Source: Ziziphus jujuba
Taxonomy: Eukaryota > Streptophyta > Magnoliopsida > Rosales > Rhamnaceae
DNA length: 64,000 bases
Direction of reading: 5' to 3'
NCBI RefSeq assembly: GCF_031755915.1
Contig: NC_083388.1
Location: 25,699,001 to 25,763,000, forward strand
Under the pieces are notes generated by a model. That model did no database searches, had not been told where the DNA came from, and saw only the letters and a program-made list of their open reading frames with translations. The translations under genes were made by a program, and so were the position numbers. Position 1 is the first letter of the stretch. Every line of letters begins with the position of its first letter. Below, piece after piece: positions 12,425 to 24,789 of this stretch.

Positions 12425-14957
12425 AGAGAGAGTGACCAAGAGGAAAAGGTGAAGATGAAGTAGACACAGGGCTTAAATAAAATGTTTAACTAGAAAAGAT
12501 GTTTGTGCTTTATTAAAGCTAGGTTCATGATGCAGGTAAAATATTATGAAAGAAAACTTACGAGTTTACAATCATTATTTAAGAAGCTCACAGCTTTAGC
12601 TATCTGGTTTAATCCCCACGCATAATATTCATCCCTGCCATCAAATTAAAAAGAAGATAAGAATGACTAAATACTAAATCCTACCAACTCATCAACAGAA
12701 TAAGTTTCAAAGAAATTAACTAACTTATGTATGCACAATCATGCAAAGAAACTGAAAGATATTACGTGTTACTGTTTACATTTAGATGGAAATTTCAATT
12801 TTCAAATAAAGAGAAGCACTGAAACAAAAGTTAACACCACATTGATAGAAAATATTCACTAAATGAGCCGCCCAAAGAAACCAAGTTGGCCAGGAAGAGT
12901 TTCCAATAACCTACTAAACAGGTGGCTAGTATTGATTTAGATTTCCCATTTTTAAAAGAAAAAGTCAAAGAGTAGTTTTAAATTCTCCAAGATTCTTCAT
13001 ATGCTATCACCATTAATGCAAGTACCTCAAACATTTTTTAGCGCAAGAAGAATTACACATATCATGCAATCAAATTAATCCAATCAAACAACCAACATCA
13101 ACCAGGAAGACCAGATTGTTTATACCTTTGTGTACCTTCCAAATTTAGTTCCTTGATCTTTTCTGATAGTGGAACAACAGGCTCCGTGACAATATAGATA
13201 GTAACCTTTGTCGTATTACCATCAAAAGTTTCAGTCTCCGTACTATGAAGGAATGATAAAATATTTGGATGTCTGACCTGAAAAGACCAAACGCGACTTT
13301 TTTATACCAGTAGGTATTGCAGAAAAATTCCTTTACAAAAGGCAAGTAACAGAAGGATAAGGTAGCAAGACAGGGAAACAAAACATGTATTAAAACTTTA
13401 GAAATATAGGCATACTATCAAACAAAATCTAGGGACTCTGAACAAACGACCATGCTGAGTTAATGCTTGATAAAACTAAAAATTTAAACATGTTAGTACA
13501 AAAATATTACACTTAAATTTATCAGATTATTGGATTTCAAATTTCAGGAATGTGAGAATTTTTCATATCAATTCCCTCTTTGATTTTGACAGGTATATGT
13601 GAAAAGAAAATCCATAATGCATCATTCTGCTAATATCTAAACTCAAACAATTAGCAATCAAAATATAGAAAACTGCAAAGAGAAGAATATTTAAACCAAT
13701 CCAAGAAACCAAAGAGAATAAGAGCCTTCTCAGGAAAAATACTAACCAGATCAAAGAGTAAAACAGATGAGAACTTACAGTTCTGAGGCGCTTTACACCA
13801 TTACGACCAGCAGCTAAATGTCCATCTTGGGCATTACTTCCAGAAAGAGAAAATATAGATACAGCGGATCCATCGTCCTAAAATACCAATTAAAAGTATA
13901 TCAACATATGATGTATTTATACATGATCAAATATTCTCATATTAGAGAAACTGAAGACTGAAAAGACTGAAGTTCGTAACTGACGTATACGAAATAGCCA
14001 ATACTAAGATCTTAGGAAGATCTGAGTATATAGACACATCCAAGATTTTAATAGAACTGGTTATGGAATATCTTCACTACTGAAATTAATGAAATGCATA
14101 GCAGCTATCATCCACTCAAGTTTGAGTTACATTAAGGCTTTTGGTACTTCCTTGAAATTGACTGTAGTGCTATGCACATTCACAGAAAGAAGAAGGCTCC
14201 ATGGATAGTAATATTTCCCAAAAAACAATTTAAGCCTTAGCCACTGATGTTGGTAAGTTCTACATGAAACCTATTGGGTGGAAGCTCCGAGAAACTATTG
14301 AATTAGGTTATATAACACCTTTAGAAAACTGATGTACACATTTCTTACAACACACAAGCATTTAAAACCACAGAACAGACAAAATTCAACAAATGCTTCA
14401 TCATGGCAGACCCATTATGGAATAAAATTAGTATCTTACCCATAAGAATAATGATGCAGTTGTCAAATCATTCACTAAAAATCAAAGCTTGCGCCAATTC
14501 TAAGATCCAACTACTCTCAGCTATACCATCCTACAAAATTTCCCATCAACGAATTCTAAATTGAACTCTACCCCAAATTCAAATCTAACAGGTACCCAAT
14601 TACATAAAAAAAGGAATAATATGACAACTATCACCGGTATAGGTAACTTTTTAACACGAATCCTCTTAAGAATTCCAATGATGAATCAAAATATTTCATT
14701 TGAGACACCTCTGGACCAGTGATCCAATCAAAATCAGATCCATGGATCAAGCTGGAAGGTTAAACACATTGGAAAAATCAAAATTGGAAGAAAGTGATAA
14801 GGATTAAGGGCCGGTGGGGGTTTATTATTACCTTGGAGGTACCACGGCAATGAGTCCAAGAGCCCCAAGCAGAGGAGTAAGGCTCACCGATGTTGTAAGG
14901 CAGATCTTTGGGACCGGTCCCCGATCCGCCCACCACTCCTTTCAAGAATTTGAACAT
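6206..14957 (-). CDS. CTEXP: SCY1-like pseudokinase with HEAT repeats (cytoplasmic tRNA export / SCYL type)
   Basis: There are 21 coding exons: 14957-14832, 13877-13779, 13277-13126, 12634-12562, 12270-12148, 11965-11857, 11608-11529, 11316-11235, 11023-10884, 10788-10678, 10482-10366, 10239-10150, 9658-9605, 9397-9323, 9093-9018, 8814-8715, 8560-8491, 7793-7720, 7455-7346, 6928-6671, 6486-6206. Total 2400 bp, 799 aa, in frame throughout. The N-terminus is a kinase fold that lacks a normal HRD motif (an HGN sequence stands there) and a DFG motif, so it is a pseudokinase. Exons 8-17 encode HEAT-like helical repeats. The tail has four Trp-containing acidic/Pro-Ala repeats (GWGEIE, GWDDIE, LWGSIA, PWAAIA). 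Length and features match Arabidopsis At2g40730 (SCY1-like, Cex1-related), linked to tRNA export and Golgi traffic. Intron 4 contains a long compound microsatellite and intron 14 a perfect foldback. Exons 1-2 were copied to 32019-33197. Confidence 0.92.
9155..9239. repeat. Perfect 33-bp inverted repeat (foldback) in SCY1-like intron 14
   Basis: The left arm 9155-9187 and right arm 9207-9239 are exact reverse complements over 33 bases, separated by a 19-base loop. The element lies inside the intron 9094-9322, so the pre-mRNA can form a long hairpin. No coding role is apparent. It may be a small foldback/MITE remnant or a recent inverted duplication. Confidence 0.9.
12339..12432. repeat. Compound microsatellite (TG)n(AG)n
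   Basis: About 50 bases of TG repeat run directly into about 40 bases of AG repeat with a short G run, inside intron 4 of the SCY1-like gene. In the mRNA sense this is a TC tract followed by a CA tract. Confidence 0.9.
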
Positions 14958-16926
14958 CTTTTGCTTCTTTTTCTTCTTCTTCTCTTCGTCGTCGTCGTCT
15001 TCCTCTTCCTGCTGTTACACAGCGAAGACGGACACCCTGAGAGAGAGAGAGATTGGACGGAATAAAGAAAGAAATGCCGATGTATGAGGAGGATTATTTG
15101 TGTGCATCGCGGCCTATGCTTTTTCTTGTAGTCTTTCGGGTTTGAAACTGTTCAGATTTGATAGCAAATAACTTATGTCGCATAGCATGTGATTGGTTTA
15201 AAATTTCGATCGAGTTTTTACTCCCGAAATAGAAAATAAGTAATGCCACATATATATATATATATATAAAATAAGATATTTATTAAATAACACATATTAA
15301 AATATTAATTAATATATTTATAAAATTTAAAAATAAATTTAAAAATAAATTAATTAAATAAAAAATAAATTGATTAAATATTGTCTTACATTTATTATAT
15401 CATTTATAAAATAAATTTAATAAATATTTTAATAATTTTAGAATTATTATGGAAAATAATAATAAACTACTCAAAATTTATAATTAAATTTTTTTTAATA
15501 AGCCATTTTTTTATCATTTTAATGGTATGTAATTATACAAAGTAATCAAAAATTAAATTATTTTTAACCATTAAAAATAAAAATTATTTTTCAAAAATTA
15601 AAAGAGACATCAGTAGTAACTGGAAATCAAAAGGCAGCATATTTTTTATTTTATAAAAGGAGGACACAATCGATCTCCTTTTAAAAAAAAAAAATGACCA
15701 TTGTAACTTTAGAAAATAAACTTTTTCACATTCCACTTATACGATTATTATTAAATTTAGGGAATTTCAATCCAACTGATATGAACCCTTTCATATTTTT
15801 AAAGGTTCGAGTTTAGATGTAATGGATTGAATTTATAATGGGTCAACCCATTAATAACTTGACAAATAATAGATTTTTAATAGGTTAATCAATTTCAACC
15901 TGCTGAAAAAAAGTTTTAAATAATTTGGTAAATTATGATTAATATTTTGATGTGTAAAAGAAAATAAGTATGTGTATATGTTTTATTTTAATTTTTTAAA
16001 TATGTATTAATATTAAGCATGTTGTTTTAGGGTTTTTTTTTTTTTTTGGGTACTTTTGGTTTATAAAGAATATAACTTTTAAGTACTAAGTATGTTTTTT
16101 TGAAATGTATTGTTTCTTTATTTGTTATTTGTTATTTATATGTGCCTTTTTTTATTAGACAACCGTTAATAATTAAGTATATACATTGGATTTATTATAG
16201 TTATTATTATTTATTTAATTTTGTATAATCAATTTAATTTTTAATTTTGTAAATATAATTATTACTTTTTGTAGTATGAACTGTTAATTAAGTATAATTT
16301 TGTATTGATTATATTTGTTTAAATATTTTTGGTTACAATTTTTAATTTTCTTATAAAAATTAATTTTGTAATGAAATTTATGAAATAGATAATAGATTAT
16401 ATAGTTATTTAACAAATGTATTTAGATTTGTATACTTCAAAATAAAAATATAACTTATTAGATTTAAATAAAAAAATTTTGATACAAATATGATATCACA
16501 TGACACATACATGATAATACGATATCACATGATACATAGATGATATAATGCTATAGGTTGTCAGATTTAACAATTATAATCCTAGAAAAGAATTTTGCAT
16601 TTCGTTCAATTGTTTTTTTTTTTTTTTTTTTTTTTGGGTTACTTGACAATAATGACTTCATTTAAAGTCTTCCACTTCACGCTCTCGTTTTTTTCATTCA
16701 GGGTGATGCATTCCTTGTAAGGAAAAAGAGGTAAATCTTAATATTATTTTTTCTTTTTCAATTGTTTCTGACTTTCTCCAAATTAACCTTTTTGAAGAAT
16801 AAATAAACCCCAGAAACCCACCTAATTCATGGTTAGCTTTTTTTTTTTTTCTTTTTTTCTTTTTTTTTTCCCTGATTGTTTCTGACTTTTTTCAAACCTT
16901 TTTGAAGAAAAAAAAAATATTGAAAA
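14958..16926. other. AT-rich upstream region of the SCY1-like gene
   Basis: No coding region is supported. The first few hundred bases must hold the 5' UTR and promoter of the minus-strand SCY1-like gene. A GA run lies at 15041-15051, a (TA)n tract at 15248-15267 and T-tracts near 16035 and 16615-16635. The whole segment recurs at 33198-35477 with small indels. Confidence 0.55.
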
Positions 16927-17279
16927 ATGATGCAGCGACCAAAGTTATTGGTAGATTTCCTTCAACAGCATGTCAATAGGCTCAAGAACGAGGAAGAAGA
17001 GTAGAAGCTCACGATTCACAAGGCCGTGAACAAGCATACGAATGATGATGCTGTCAACTACTTCGCCAATGCCATACATAATCGCTTTCAGCAAACATAC
17101 TGATATTTCAATTGCGCCTTGATGCCGCTGCCTAGGCTAACATCACCCCTAACAAATCTATAGGCTTGGACTTCATTCACAACTCTCCGTAATTTTTCGA
17201 CCTAAAAGAGATGAATAACACTATAAATAAGTTAAAGATGGTCATCAACAACCTCATGCAGCAAGTTGAAGTTGCCTGA
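16927..17279 (+). pseudogene. Decayed CHMP1-like (ESCRT-III) fragment, copy a
   Basis: Translation across frame changes gives pieces that line up in order with plant CHMP1/DID2: a basic-acidic coiled stretch (RLKNEEEE, stop, KLTIHKAVNKHTNDDAVNYF), then LRLDAAA, then NKSIG, and near the end INNLMQQVEVA, resembling the EVNSLMQQVA segment of CHMP1. Several in-frame stops and at least one frameshift remove any coding capacity. No introns are evident, which would suit a processed copy. CHMP1 in a working gene is an ESCRT-III subunit sorting membrane proteins into multivesicular bodies. The assignment rests on remembered family sequence and is moderate. Confidence 0.5.
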
Positions 17280-18130
17280 CAAATACAGTTTGTTAACAAT
17301 TACATTATGAAAATGGAAAAAAAAATATTAATTGATATTACTGTAACACATATATGAGAGGAATGTCATATTAATTTTAACTTATTACCATGACATTACC
17401 ATAAAACTCACTTTTACATGCAGATTATGATATTTTTAACTCATTTTGTATTTTCATATGTGTTTCAATAATATTTTCAAAATTTAATAAACGTTATTAA
17501 AATTTTATAAAAATTGTAATAAAAATTTTGGAATTATCAACATATATTATAGAAATTTTAACCAAATTACAAAGAAGTTGACACGGAAATATATGAATTG
17601 AAATTTACATAAAACATCAAAAAAAATTGTATGAAAATTATAATATCCTATTGATTTATTAAAAAAATAGAAATTTTAGAAAAATATTACAAATTATCAA
17701 TATTTTATAAAATAACAAAAAGTTCAACTTTAGAACTTAACTGAAAAATAAAATAAAACAGTTAAACACTTTTTTTTAAAGAAAAAATTGGGATGAAGAC
17801 ATAATTTTTTTTAAAATGAATACCGTGTGATTGAATTTAATATTAATTTTAGTACTTCCACAAAACATTGAACATAAAATAAAATAAAATAAAATAAGTG
17901 GCAATAAAATAATACAAAAAAGATAGCTATAAATCAGAGGACATGTTGTCTGAAGGTCCCAATCAAATAGTAAAATTTTACATTATAATGTTAAAAAAAA
18001 TAATAATAATTGTCCAAACAGAAAAGTGCTCATAAAATCACTATACATTTTCTTCCTAAACAGAACAGAGCAGAGAGCTTCTTTTCTTCTTCTGGAGGGT
18101 TCAGATTATTCTTTATTACTATATTCTCTA
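17280..18130. other. Promoter-containing AT-rich region of GT47-1a
   Basis: No gene is seen. The last 200 bases hold a TATA-like element and the presumed 5' leader of GT47-1a. The region is repeated upstream of GT47-1b. Confidence 0.5.
17928..17934 (+). promoter_or_regulatory. Candidate TATA box of GT47-1a
   Basis: The heptamer tataaat lies 197 bases before the GT47-1a start codon and is retained in the duplicate. Position and sequence fit a plant TATA box, but the transcription start is not visible from sequence. Confidence 0.35.
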
Positions 18131-20264
18131 ATGGCAACTCTCTCAGAGTCTCTCCGTTCACCCTATTTACTCTTTACGACTTTTTTCCTTCTTTCCCTTC
18201 TTCTCCTCTTCTTCTCTCCGTTATTCCAACAAAACCCTTTCGCTCTCAATTACTTCTCTTCCTCCACCACCACCACCACCGCTACTACAATTACTCTTCC
18301 ATCTACACTCCCACAAACAAACCTCGTATCTCCGGCACCGGCTCCGGCTCCGGCGCCGACCCAGTATCACCAACCGTACCTTCAGCCTAAACCCACCAAC
18401 AGAGTATGCACCATTTTCCATTACATGTACTATTCATTATTTCTTATGTTATTTGCTTTTCTGGGTTTTTCATTATTTATTTATTTTGAGCAGAATAAGA
18501 GCAATACAGAGAGAATTGAAGAAGATTTAGCGAGAGCCAGAGCAGCTATACGCAAAGCCATCGTTACAAAGAACTTTACATCCGATAGAAATGAGATTTA
18601 CATCCCTAGAGGAAGCGTGTACAGAAATCCATATGCTTTTCATCAGTTAAATAATCTTCTTTTCTTTACCGCTTTTAATGGCAAATCATATCAATTTTGT
18701 TGCTAAATATAGATAAAATTGATGATGCTCACTAGAGTCCCACCGTCGGCGGTTGTTATTTTATTTATTTATTTATTTAGTTTGGTTGAAAATGGTTTTT
18801 TCTATATGGAGCTTACTTCCTTTTTGGACTACTTAATTACGTCTTCTGGGAATCTTTTCATTCTCTCTAAGGTTTTTGTATTTTTTCAATTTTGTATTTT
18901 TCGTATTTATTTTTCTGAATGGTCCACATGCTTGCTAAAGAAAAATTTGTCCTGTGTCCTTATATTGTGGATGGCCATGGCGCTGATTTATACTCTGCTT
19001 ATCCAAAATTATTATATTTTTGTCCTTTATTTATTTATTTATATATTTTTGGGCCATTTAATTAATAGGAGTCATATAGAGATGGTCAAGAGATTCAAGA
19101 TATGGGCTTACAGGGAAGGAGATCTACCAATGGCTCATAACGGCCCAACAACATACATATACTCCATTGAAGGCCAATTCATTTTCGAGATGGAAACTCG
19201 GCCAAGCCCATTTATGGCCCAACATCCGGATGAGGCCCATGCATTTTTCATACCTTTGAGTGTCTCCAAAATCACAGATTACCAATTCAGACCTCACCAT
19301 GAAACATTTTTTCATCGCTTGGTTCGAATTTTCAAAGACTATATCTTTGTTATTGCTGATAAATACCCTTATTGGAATAGAAGCAGTGGAGCTGACCATT
19401 TCATGGTTTCTTGTCATGATTGGGTAAAGCTCTTATATAGTTTGTTACCACATCATTTTATTTGCTTCTTTTATTTCTCAATGTTAAGAGATTCGAATTT
19501 GGAATCATTGGTTGAGAAAAAATATGGATTCCATTATTTGCTGCTTCTATGAATCTTGTTTGATGACCAGTCAATTTTGATGATCAACTTTTCAGGCATC
19601 AATAATTGAACGTAACAACCACAAGCTCTATGAGAACTTCATGAAAGTGCTATGCAATGCTAACACCTCTGAAGGATTCAAGCCCACAAGAGATGTCTCA
19701 ATACCAGAATACAACTTGAAGGCATTCAATCTTGGTCCGCCCCGTCTCGGTCAGCCACCAGATAAGCGGCCGATTCTTGCTTTCTTCGCAGGTGCAGCAC
19801 ACGGTGACATAAGGGACATTTTGTTCAAGTATTGGAAGGACAAAGATGGGGAAGTCCAAGTGTATGAAAATCTTGACAAGAAGAAGAACTACCATGGACT
19901 AATGGGACAAACTAAGTATTGCTTGTGCCCAAGTGGGTCAGAAGTTGCAAGTCCTAGAGTGGTGGAGGCAATGTATGCAGGGTGTGTTCCAGTGCTTATT
20001 TCTGACTACTATGCGGTACCCTTTGATGATGTGCTTGATTGGAACAAGTTTTCTGTACAAATCCCACCAAAGAGAATACCTGAAATAAAGACAATCTTGA
20101 AGGGAATTCCATATAAGAAGTATTTGAAGTTGCAGAAGAGGGTTATGCAAGTTTCAAGGCATTTTGAATTGAACAGACCCGCTAAACCATTTGATGTGTT
20201 TCACATGGTTCTTCACTCTGTCTGGCTTAGAAGACTCAATTTTAGGTTGCCAGTGGCCATTTAA
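18131..20264 (+). CDS. GT47 exostosin-family glycosyltransferase, copy GT47-1a
   Basis: Four exons: 18131-18403, 18494-18645, 19069-19423 and 19596-20264, giving 482 aa in frame. It is a type II membrane protein: a hydrophobic anchor at about residues 13-32, then a Ser/Thr/Pro-rich stem, then the exostosin domain from about residue 120. Family landmarks are [27 protein letters not shown], the HAFFIP block, [51 protein letters not shown] and LHSVWLRRLN. The closest characterised clade appears to be that of the xylogalacturonan xylosyltransferase XGD1 and At5g25310-type proteins. It probably acts in the Golgi on cell-wall polysaccharide, but donor and acceptor cannot be read from sequence. It differs from GT47-1b at about nine residues. 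Confidence 0.9.
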
Positions 20265-20717
20265 ACTTTAATTAATCTTTTGCATCATTTCACTGTTATT
20301 TAACATTGCTTTTGTATACCATGCAGAGCCATTTTATAATTCATTCTGGGCTAGTAGTTTTCTATTACTTTTCCTGATGTGTAATATTCAATTTGTTGTT
20401 ATTATTATTATTTTTTAAAGAAGTTTTCTTTAAGAGGACACATGAAACATGGTACTTTTTTTACTGCATTTTTCCTTTAATGATTAATACCATATACACA
20501 TTAATTAATCGTCAATGTTATTAATTAAATATATCACCTTCAAGTATCCTAAAGAGACTACTCTGGTCTCCGGGGGTACCCTTTTGCTGTCCAAGAGTGC
20601 AATCCATATGGATGATACTTGATCATTAATTAGCTGCATATAACATTATAACTACTTATACAATTCAGCCATTCAATTGATTGTGTTTTCAAAACAATTA
20701 TGTGTTTTCTTGCAGCA
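20265..20717. other. 3' flank of GT47-1a, before the SBT relic
   Basis: AT-rich sequence with the presumed 3' UTR of GT47-1a. No gene was recognised. It is repeated at 38819-39259. Confidence 0.5.
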
Positions 20718-21011
20718 GTAGCAGCACCATTTCCTTCTCATCACCATTCCTGTTCTCTTATTGTATTTCTTTATTCTCACTACTAAAGCAGAATTCAAAA
20801 AGAGGTCTATCTACATTATCCATATGAACAGATCTCAAATGCCCTTGGCTTTTTCTGGCCATCACAACTGGTACTCCATCATTAATGGCCTCAGGCATGA
20901 GCATTCAGTTTCCTCAACAAATCATGAGCTTCCATCTTCATCATTGCTCATATACAATTACAACAATGTGATTCATGGGTTTAGTGCATTTCTATCCTTG
21001 CATGAATTAGA
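20718..21011 (+). pseudogene. Subtilisin-like protease (SBT) pseudogene a, 5' part
   Basis: This encodes a hydrophobic signal-like segment followed by the inhibitor I9 prodomain of a plant subtilase: RSIYIIHMNRSQMPLAF and later YNYNNVIHGFSAFLS. The frame is cut at 21011 by the copia element; the rest of the locus resumes at 28083. The uninterrupted form is visible in the duplicate at 39260-40810, and it too is defective. A functional relative would be a secreted serine protease of the cell wall (family S8A, SBT1 group). Confidence 0.85.
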
Positions 21012-21513
21012 TGTTAGATTTTATGGATCTAAATATACATAATAAATTCCATTAATCATAAATCACAAACCTCCAAACGCAGCCATTGATAAATTAAATC
21101 TTTAATCCTGCAAAATAAAAAACAATATAAAATAGTGCCTATGGACACACTATTCTCAAACCACTCTCAGATCTCTGAAAACTCTAATATCAAAATACCG
21201 TATGACATTGTTTGTTTGCTTGCCCTAGACCTTTATAGTCTCTGCAAGTCACACTTACCCATTAATTTTAACACACATAAAATACTAATAATTTCATAAT
21301 ATAATAATACTAGAAAAAATATGGGTAAGTCATTGGGTTTTTAAAGAGAGTTGGTCCTCCAGTCTAATGGGCCAACTGGAATCTTATAGAGAGTGTGTGA
21401 CCAAGGGCCCTACTACAAAATAATAAAATAAGCCAGTCCCATTAATGACATAAATAGGCCCTGTAAGTGAGTAATTGATTATGCCAAGTCTATAAATATT
21501 AATTTATTCAACA
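21012..21513 (-). repeat. 3' LTR of the copia element
   Basis: 502 bp, about 95% identical by eye to the right LTR, with TG...CA ends. It is the 3' LTR because coding is on the minus strand. Most differences from the other LTR are transitions. Confidence 0.93.
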
Positions 21514-21524
21514 TTCTCCCACTT
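21514..21524 (-). other. Polypurine tract of the copia element
   Basis: In the minus sense the bases next to the 3' LTR read AAGTGGGAGAA, the purine run expected for plus-strand priming. Confidence 0.75.
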
Positions 21525-22056
21525 GTACTGTATAATCATCATCATATAAAATCCAAACTCACTTACTATAGAATTTCCCGAACCATAATGCCATTTCATC
21601 TAAATATATAGTATACCGACAGAGCACAACAATATACTAAACTAGGCAGTAGAGATTCTCTCAGTAAATCTCCCAAAACATTATACCATTTCAACTGAGT
21701 ACTTTGCATGCCATAAACTCAGTCTAGGTAGTAAAGATTTACCTAGCCATGTGCAATCCCCCAACACACAAAACCATTTTATTCAAGCACATTGCGTATC
21801 GACAGGATACAACAATATACCCAAACTAGATAGTAGGAATTCACCATGACACCTATGGATCAACATACACATATACATATACTAATAGTCTCAACAGGCC
21901 TGTAAATATAAGGAGCAATAATATGTGTAATAAATCATCTCATAAATAAATAATGATCCACATAGGAATGTATTAAAATATTCAAAGAAATAAATAATAC
22001 TCAACATGGATATTACTACAGAAAACATAACAAATTTCCACTGACCCACAGCAGTC

Positions 22057-22833
22057 TCAACTGCCTAACAATCCCATACGGGACACATGCTCCTCAAATA
22101 TGCCTACTGGTAAAGCCTTGGTCAGTGGATCTGCCACTATGCTATAAGTCGGCGTGTGAACAACAGTAATGAGGCCCTCTTCAACTTTCTCCTTTACCAC
22201 AAAATCTTTCACATCAATGTACTTCGCACCAGGAGTACCTTTTAAATTATTGGAGAAAGACACCACTGCAGTATTATCACAATACATCATAATAGGCCTC
22301 TCAATGGAGTCAACTACTCCTAAATCACGGATAAAATTCCGTAGCCAAACTGCATGACGGGTAGCCTCATAACACGCCACATATTCTGCCTCCATAGTCG
22401 AGAATGCTGTCACTAACTGCTTGGCACTCCACCAAGACACAGCACCTCCTGCCATGATAAATATATAACCAGTGGTAGATTTCTTATCATCCACACAACC
22501 TTTATAGTCTGCATCACTATAACCCACTACTTCAAGAAAGTTGGTGCGACGATATGTCAACATATGATCTTTAGTACCCTGAAGATACCTAAAGACCTTT
22601 TTAACTGCTTGGTAATGAATAGGACCGGGATTGCTCATAAATCTACCAAGCACACCCACAGCAAAAGCTATATCAGGCCGTGTACAAACTTGAGCATACA
22701 TCAAACTACCCACTGTTGAAGAATAGCGAACATTCTTCATTGCCATCCTTTCTCTATCATTCTTGGGACATTGATCTTTAGAAAACTTTTCACCTTTCGT
22801 AACCGGTACACTTCTAGGAGAACAATTATGCAT
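22057..22833 (-). pseudogene. Copia RNase H region (and end of reverse transcriptase)
   Basis: Open frame with the end of the reverse transcriptase domain (QVCTRPDIAFAVGVL) followed by copia RNase H landmarks: GYSDADYKGC, KKSTTGYIF, WWSAKQ, TMEAEYVA and YCDNTA. It is in the same frame as the upstream RT segment but separated from it by a nonsense codon near 22871. The frame ends in MGLLGS, a usual copia C-terminus. Confidence 0.9.
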
Positions 22834-22869
22834 ATCAAATCTCTTAAGGATTCTATCAATATAAGCTCT

Positions 22870-23577
22870 CTAAGACAATTGCAACACATAATTAGTCCTA
22901 TCTCGAACAATCTTGGTGCCCAAAACAAAAGAAGTCTCACCAAGATCTTTCATATCAAAATGGTTGCACAACATTTGCTTTGTTTCAGCTAATAGGTCAG
23001 TGTCATTAGCAGCCAAAAATATGTCATCAACATACAACACCAGAAATATAAAATTGCTCCCACTGACCTTCATATATATGCATCTATCAACAACATTCTC
23101 TTTAAAGCCATTTTTGGTGACAACCTCATCAAACTTAAGATACCATTGTCTTGAAGCTTGCTTAAGACCATAAATAGATTTCTTAAGCTTACAAACCAAA
23201 TTATCATTCCCTGTTTGTTGGAAACCAACTGGTTGAACCATATATACATCCTCATATAAATCACCATTCAGAAAAGCAGTCTTGACATCCATCTGATGCA
23301 ACTCCAGGTCATAATGCGCCACAATCACCATAATGATTCTAAAAACATCCTTTGTGGATACAGGAGAGAAAGTCTCTGTATAATCAAATCCTTCCTTCTG
23401 GCTAAACCCTTTAGCTACAAGTCTAGCCTTATACCTCTCCACTTGACAATTGGAGTCCTTTTTAGTCTTAAGGACCCATTTGCACCCAATAGGCTTGCTA
23501 CTCTCTGGTAACTCAACCAAATCCCAAACTCCATTTGATGCCATGGATTTCATTTCATCTTCCATTGCATCCAATCA
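22870..23577 (-). pseudogene. Copia reverse transcriptase region
   Basis: Contains VWDLVELP, the KWVLKTKKD block, YKARLVAKGFSQ, QMDVKTAFLNGDL, YGLKQASRQWY and the catalytic YVDD box (LYVDDIFLAA). It is bounded on both sides by in-frame stops. The 0.5 kb between this segment and the integrase has the same frame with at least four further nonsense codons. Confidence 0.93.
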
Positions 23578-24111
23578 AAAATTTGAGTTTGAACTGCTTA
23601 TCACCTCTTCATAAGTGACTGGATCTGAATCATCACTTATGTCAAACTCATGCTCCTACAAGTAAACCTCATAGTCATCAGGAATAGCTGATCTCCTAGT
23701 CCTTTGTGACCTCCTCAAAGGTACATCAACATCTACAATAGCTGGAATATCCTCCTATTCAACAATGAGTTCATTCTGACCAACTACTAGTTCATCAACT
23801 ACTGGATCAATAATATCTCTATCAAGAACAACTATACTGGGAATGAAAACACTTTCTTCTCTAAATTAAGGCACCCTTGTTCCATTATTATCATCAAATC
23901 CAAAATCATCTTCAAAATAAATGGCCCTGTCTGATTCCAGAATCTTGGTGGTGTGAGAAGGACAAAAGAATCTTGAACCCTTAGATCCTATACAATAGCC
24001 AACAAAATATCCACTAATGGTTTTAGGATCCAACTTCTTAATTTAGGGATTATAAATCCTTACTTCAGCTTTGCAACCCCATATTCGAAAATGGTGCAAA
24101 TTAGGCTTTCT

Positions 24112-24789
24112 TCATGACCGCAACTCAAAAGGTGTCTTAGGAATGAACTTACTTGGAACTTGATTCAAAATATAAGCCGCCGTCCTTAAAGCCTCTCCCC
24201 ACAAATAATCTGGCAACCTAGAATTTGCCAACATAGACCGCACCATATCTAACAAAGTTTTATTCCTTCTCTCAGCTATGCCATTTTGCTGAGGTGTACC
24301 AGGCATCGTATATTGCGCATCAATGCCACACTCACTCAAATAAATAGCAAAAGGCCCTGGGTTCCTTCCAGTCTCATCATATCTACCATAAAACTCACCA
24401 CCTCTATCAGACCTTACAGCTTTTATTTTCTTATTCTTTTGAAGCTTCATCTTTACCTTAAACTCTTTAAAAGCAACTAAAGAATCTGACTTTTCACGAT
24501 CAAGCTCAACATGTCCATAACAAGAGTAATCATCAATGAAGGTAATAAAATATCTATAACCACCCAAAGCAGTTGGTGTAAAAGGTCCACATATGTCAGT
24601 GTGGATTAACTCCAAAACATCTCCACACCTAGCTAACTTATCATTTCTTACTTTGGCAGTTAACTTCTCGTTCACACATTCAACACAAGTCAACAGATTA
24701 GAGAAATCAAGATTAGGAAGTATCCCATTCTTCACTAACCTTTCCATTCTGTGCCTAGAAATATGTCCCAACCGTTTATGCCATAACAC
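24112..24789 (-). pseudogene. Copia GAG-pre-integrase and integrase core
   Basis: Begins with the zinc-binding HHCC-type segment ([10 protein letters not shown] ... CVEC), then the integrase core: the HTDICGPF Asp, SDRGGEF, and [10 protein letters not shown] with the catalytic Glu. It ends at a nonsense codon at about 24110. The frame is shifted relative to the gag-protease frame, which overlaps it at 24735-24789. Confidence 0.92.

Noticed and set aside
12066..12452. Long plus-strand frame across the TG/AG microsatellite
   Set aside because: Created by the dinucleotide repeat over SCY1-like exon 5 antisense and intron; low-complexity translation.
14814..15065. Plus-strand frame over SCY1-like exon 1 and its upstream region (also 33090-33386)
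   Set aside because: Antisense shadow of the real first exon, which codes on the minus strand.
18719..19552. 277-codon frame starting in GT47-1a intron 2
   Set aside because: Intron sequence that happens to be open, running into exon 3; GT-AG splicing from exon 2 explains the conserved protein.
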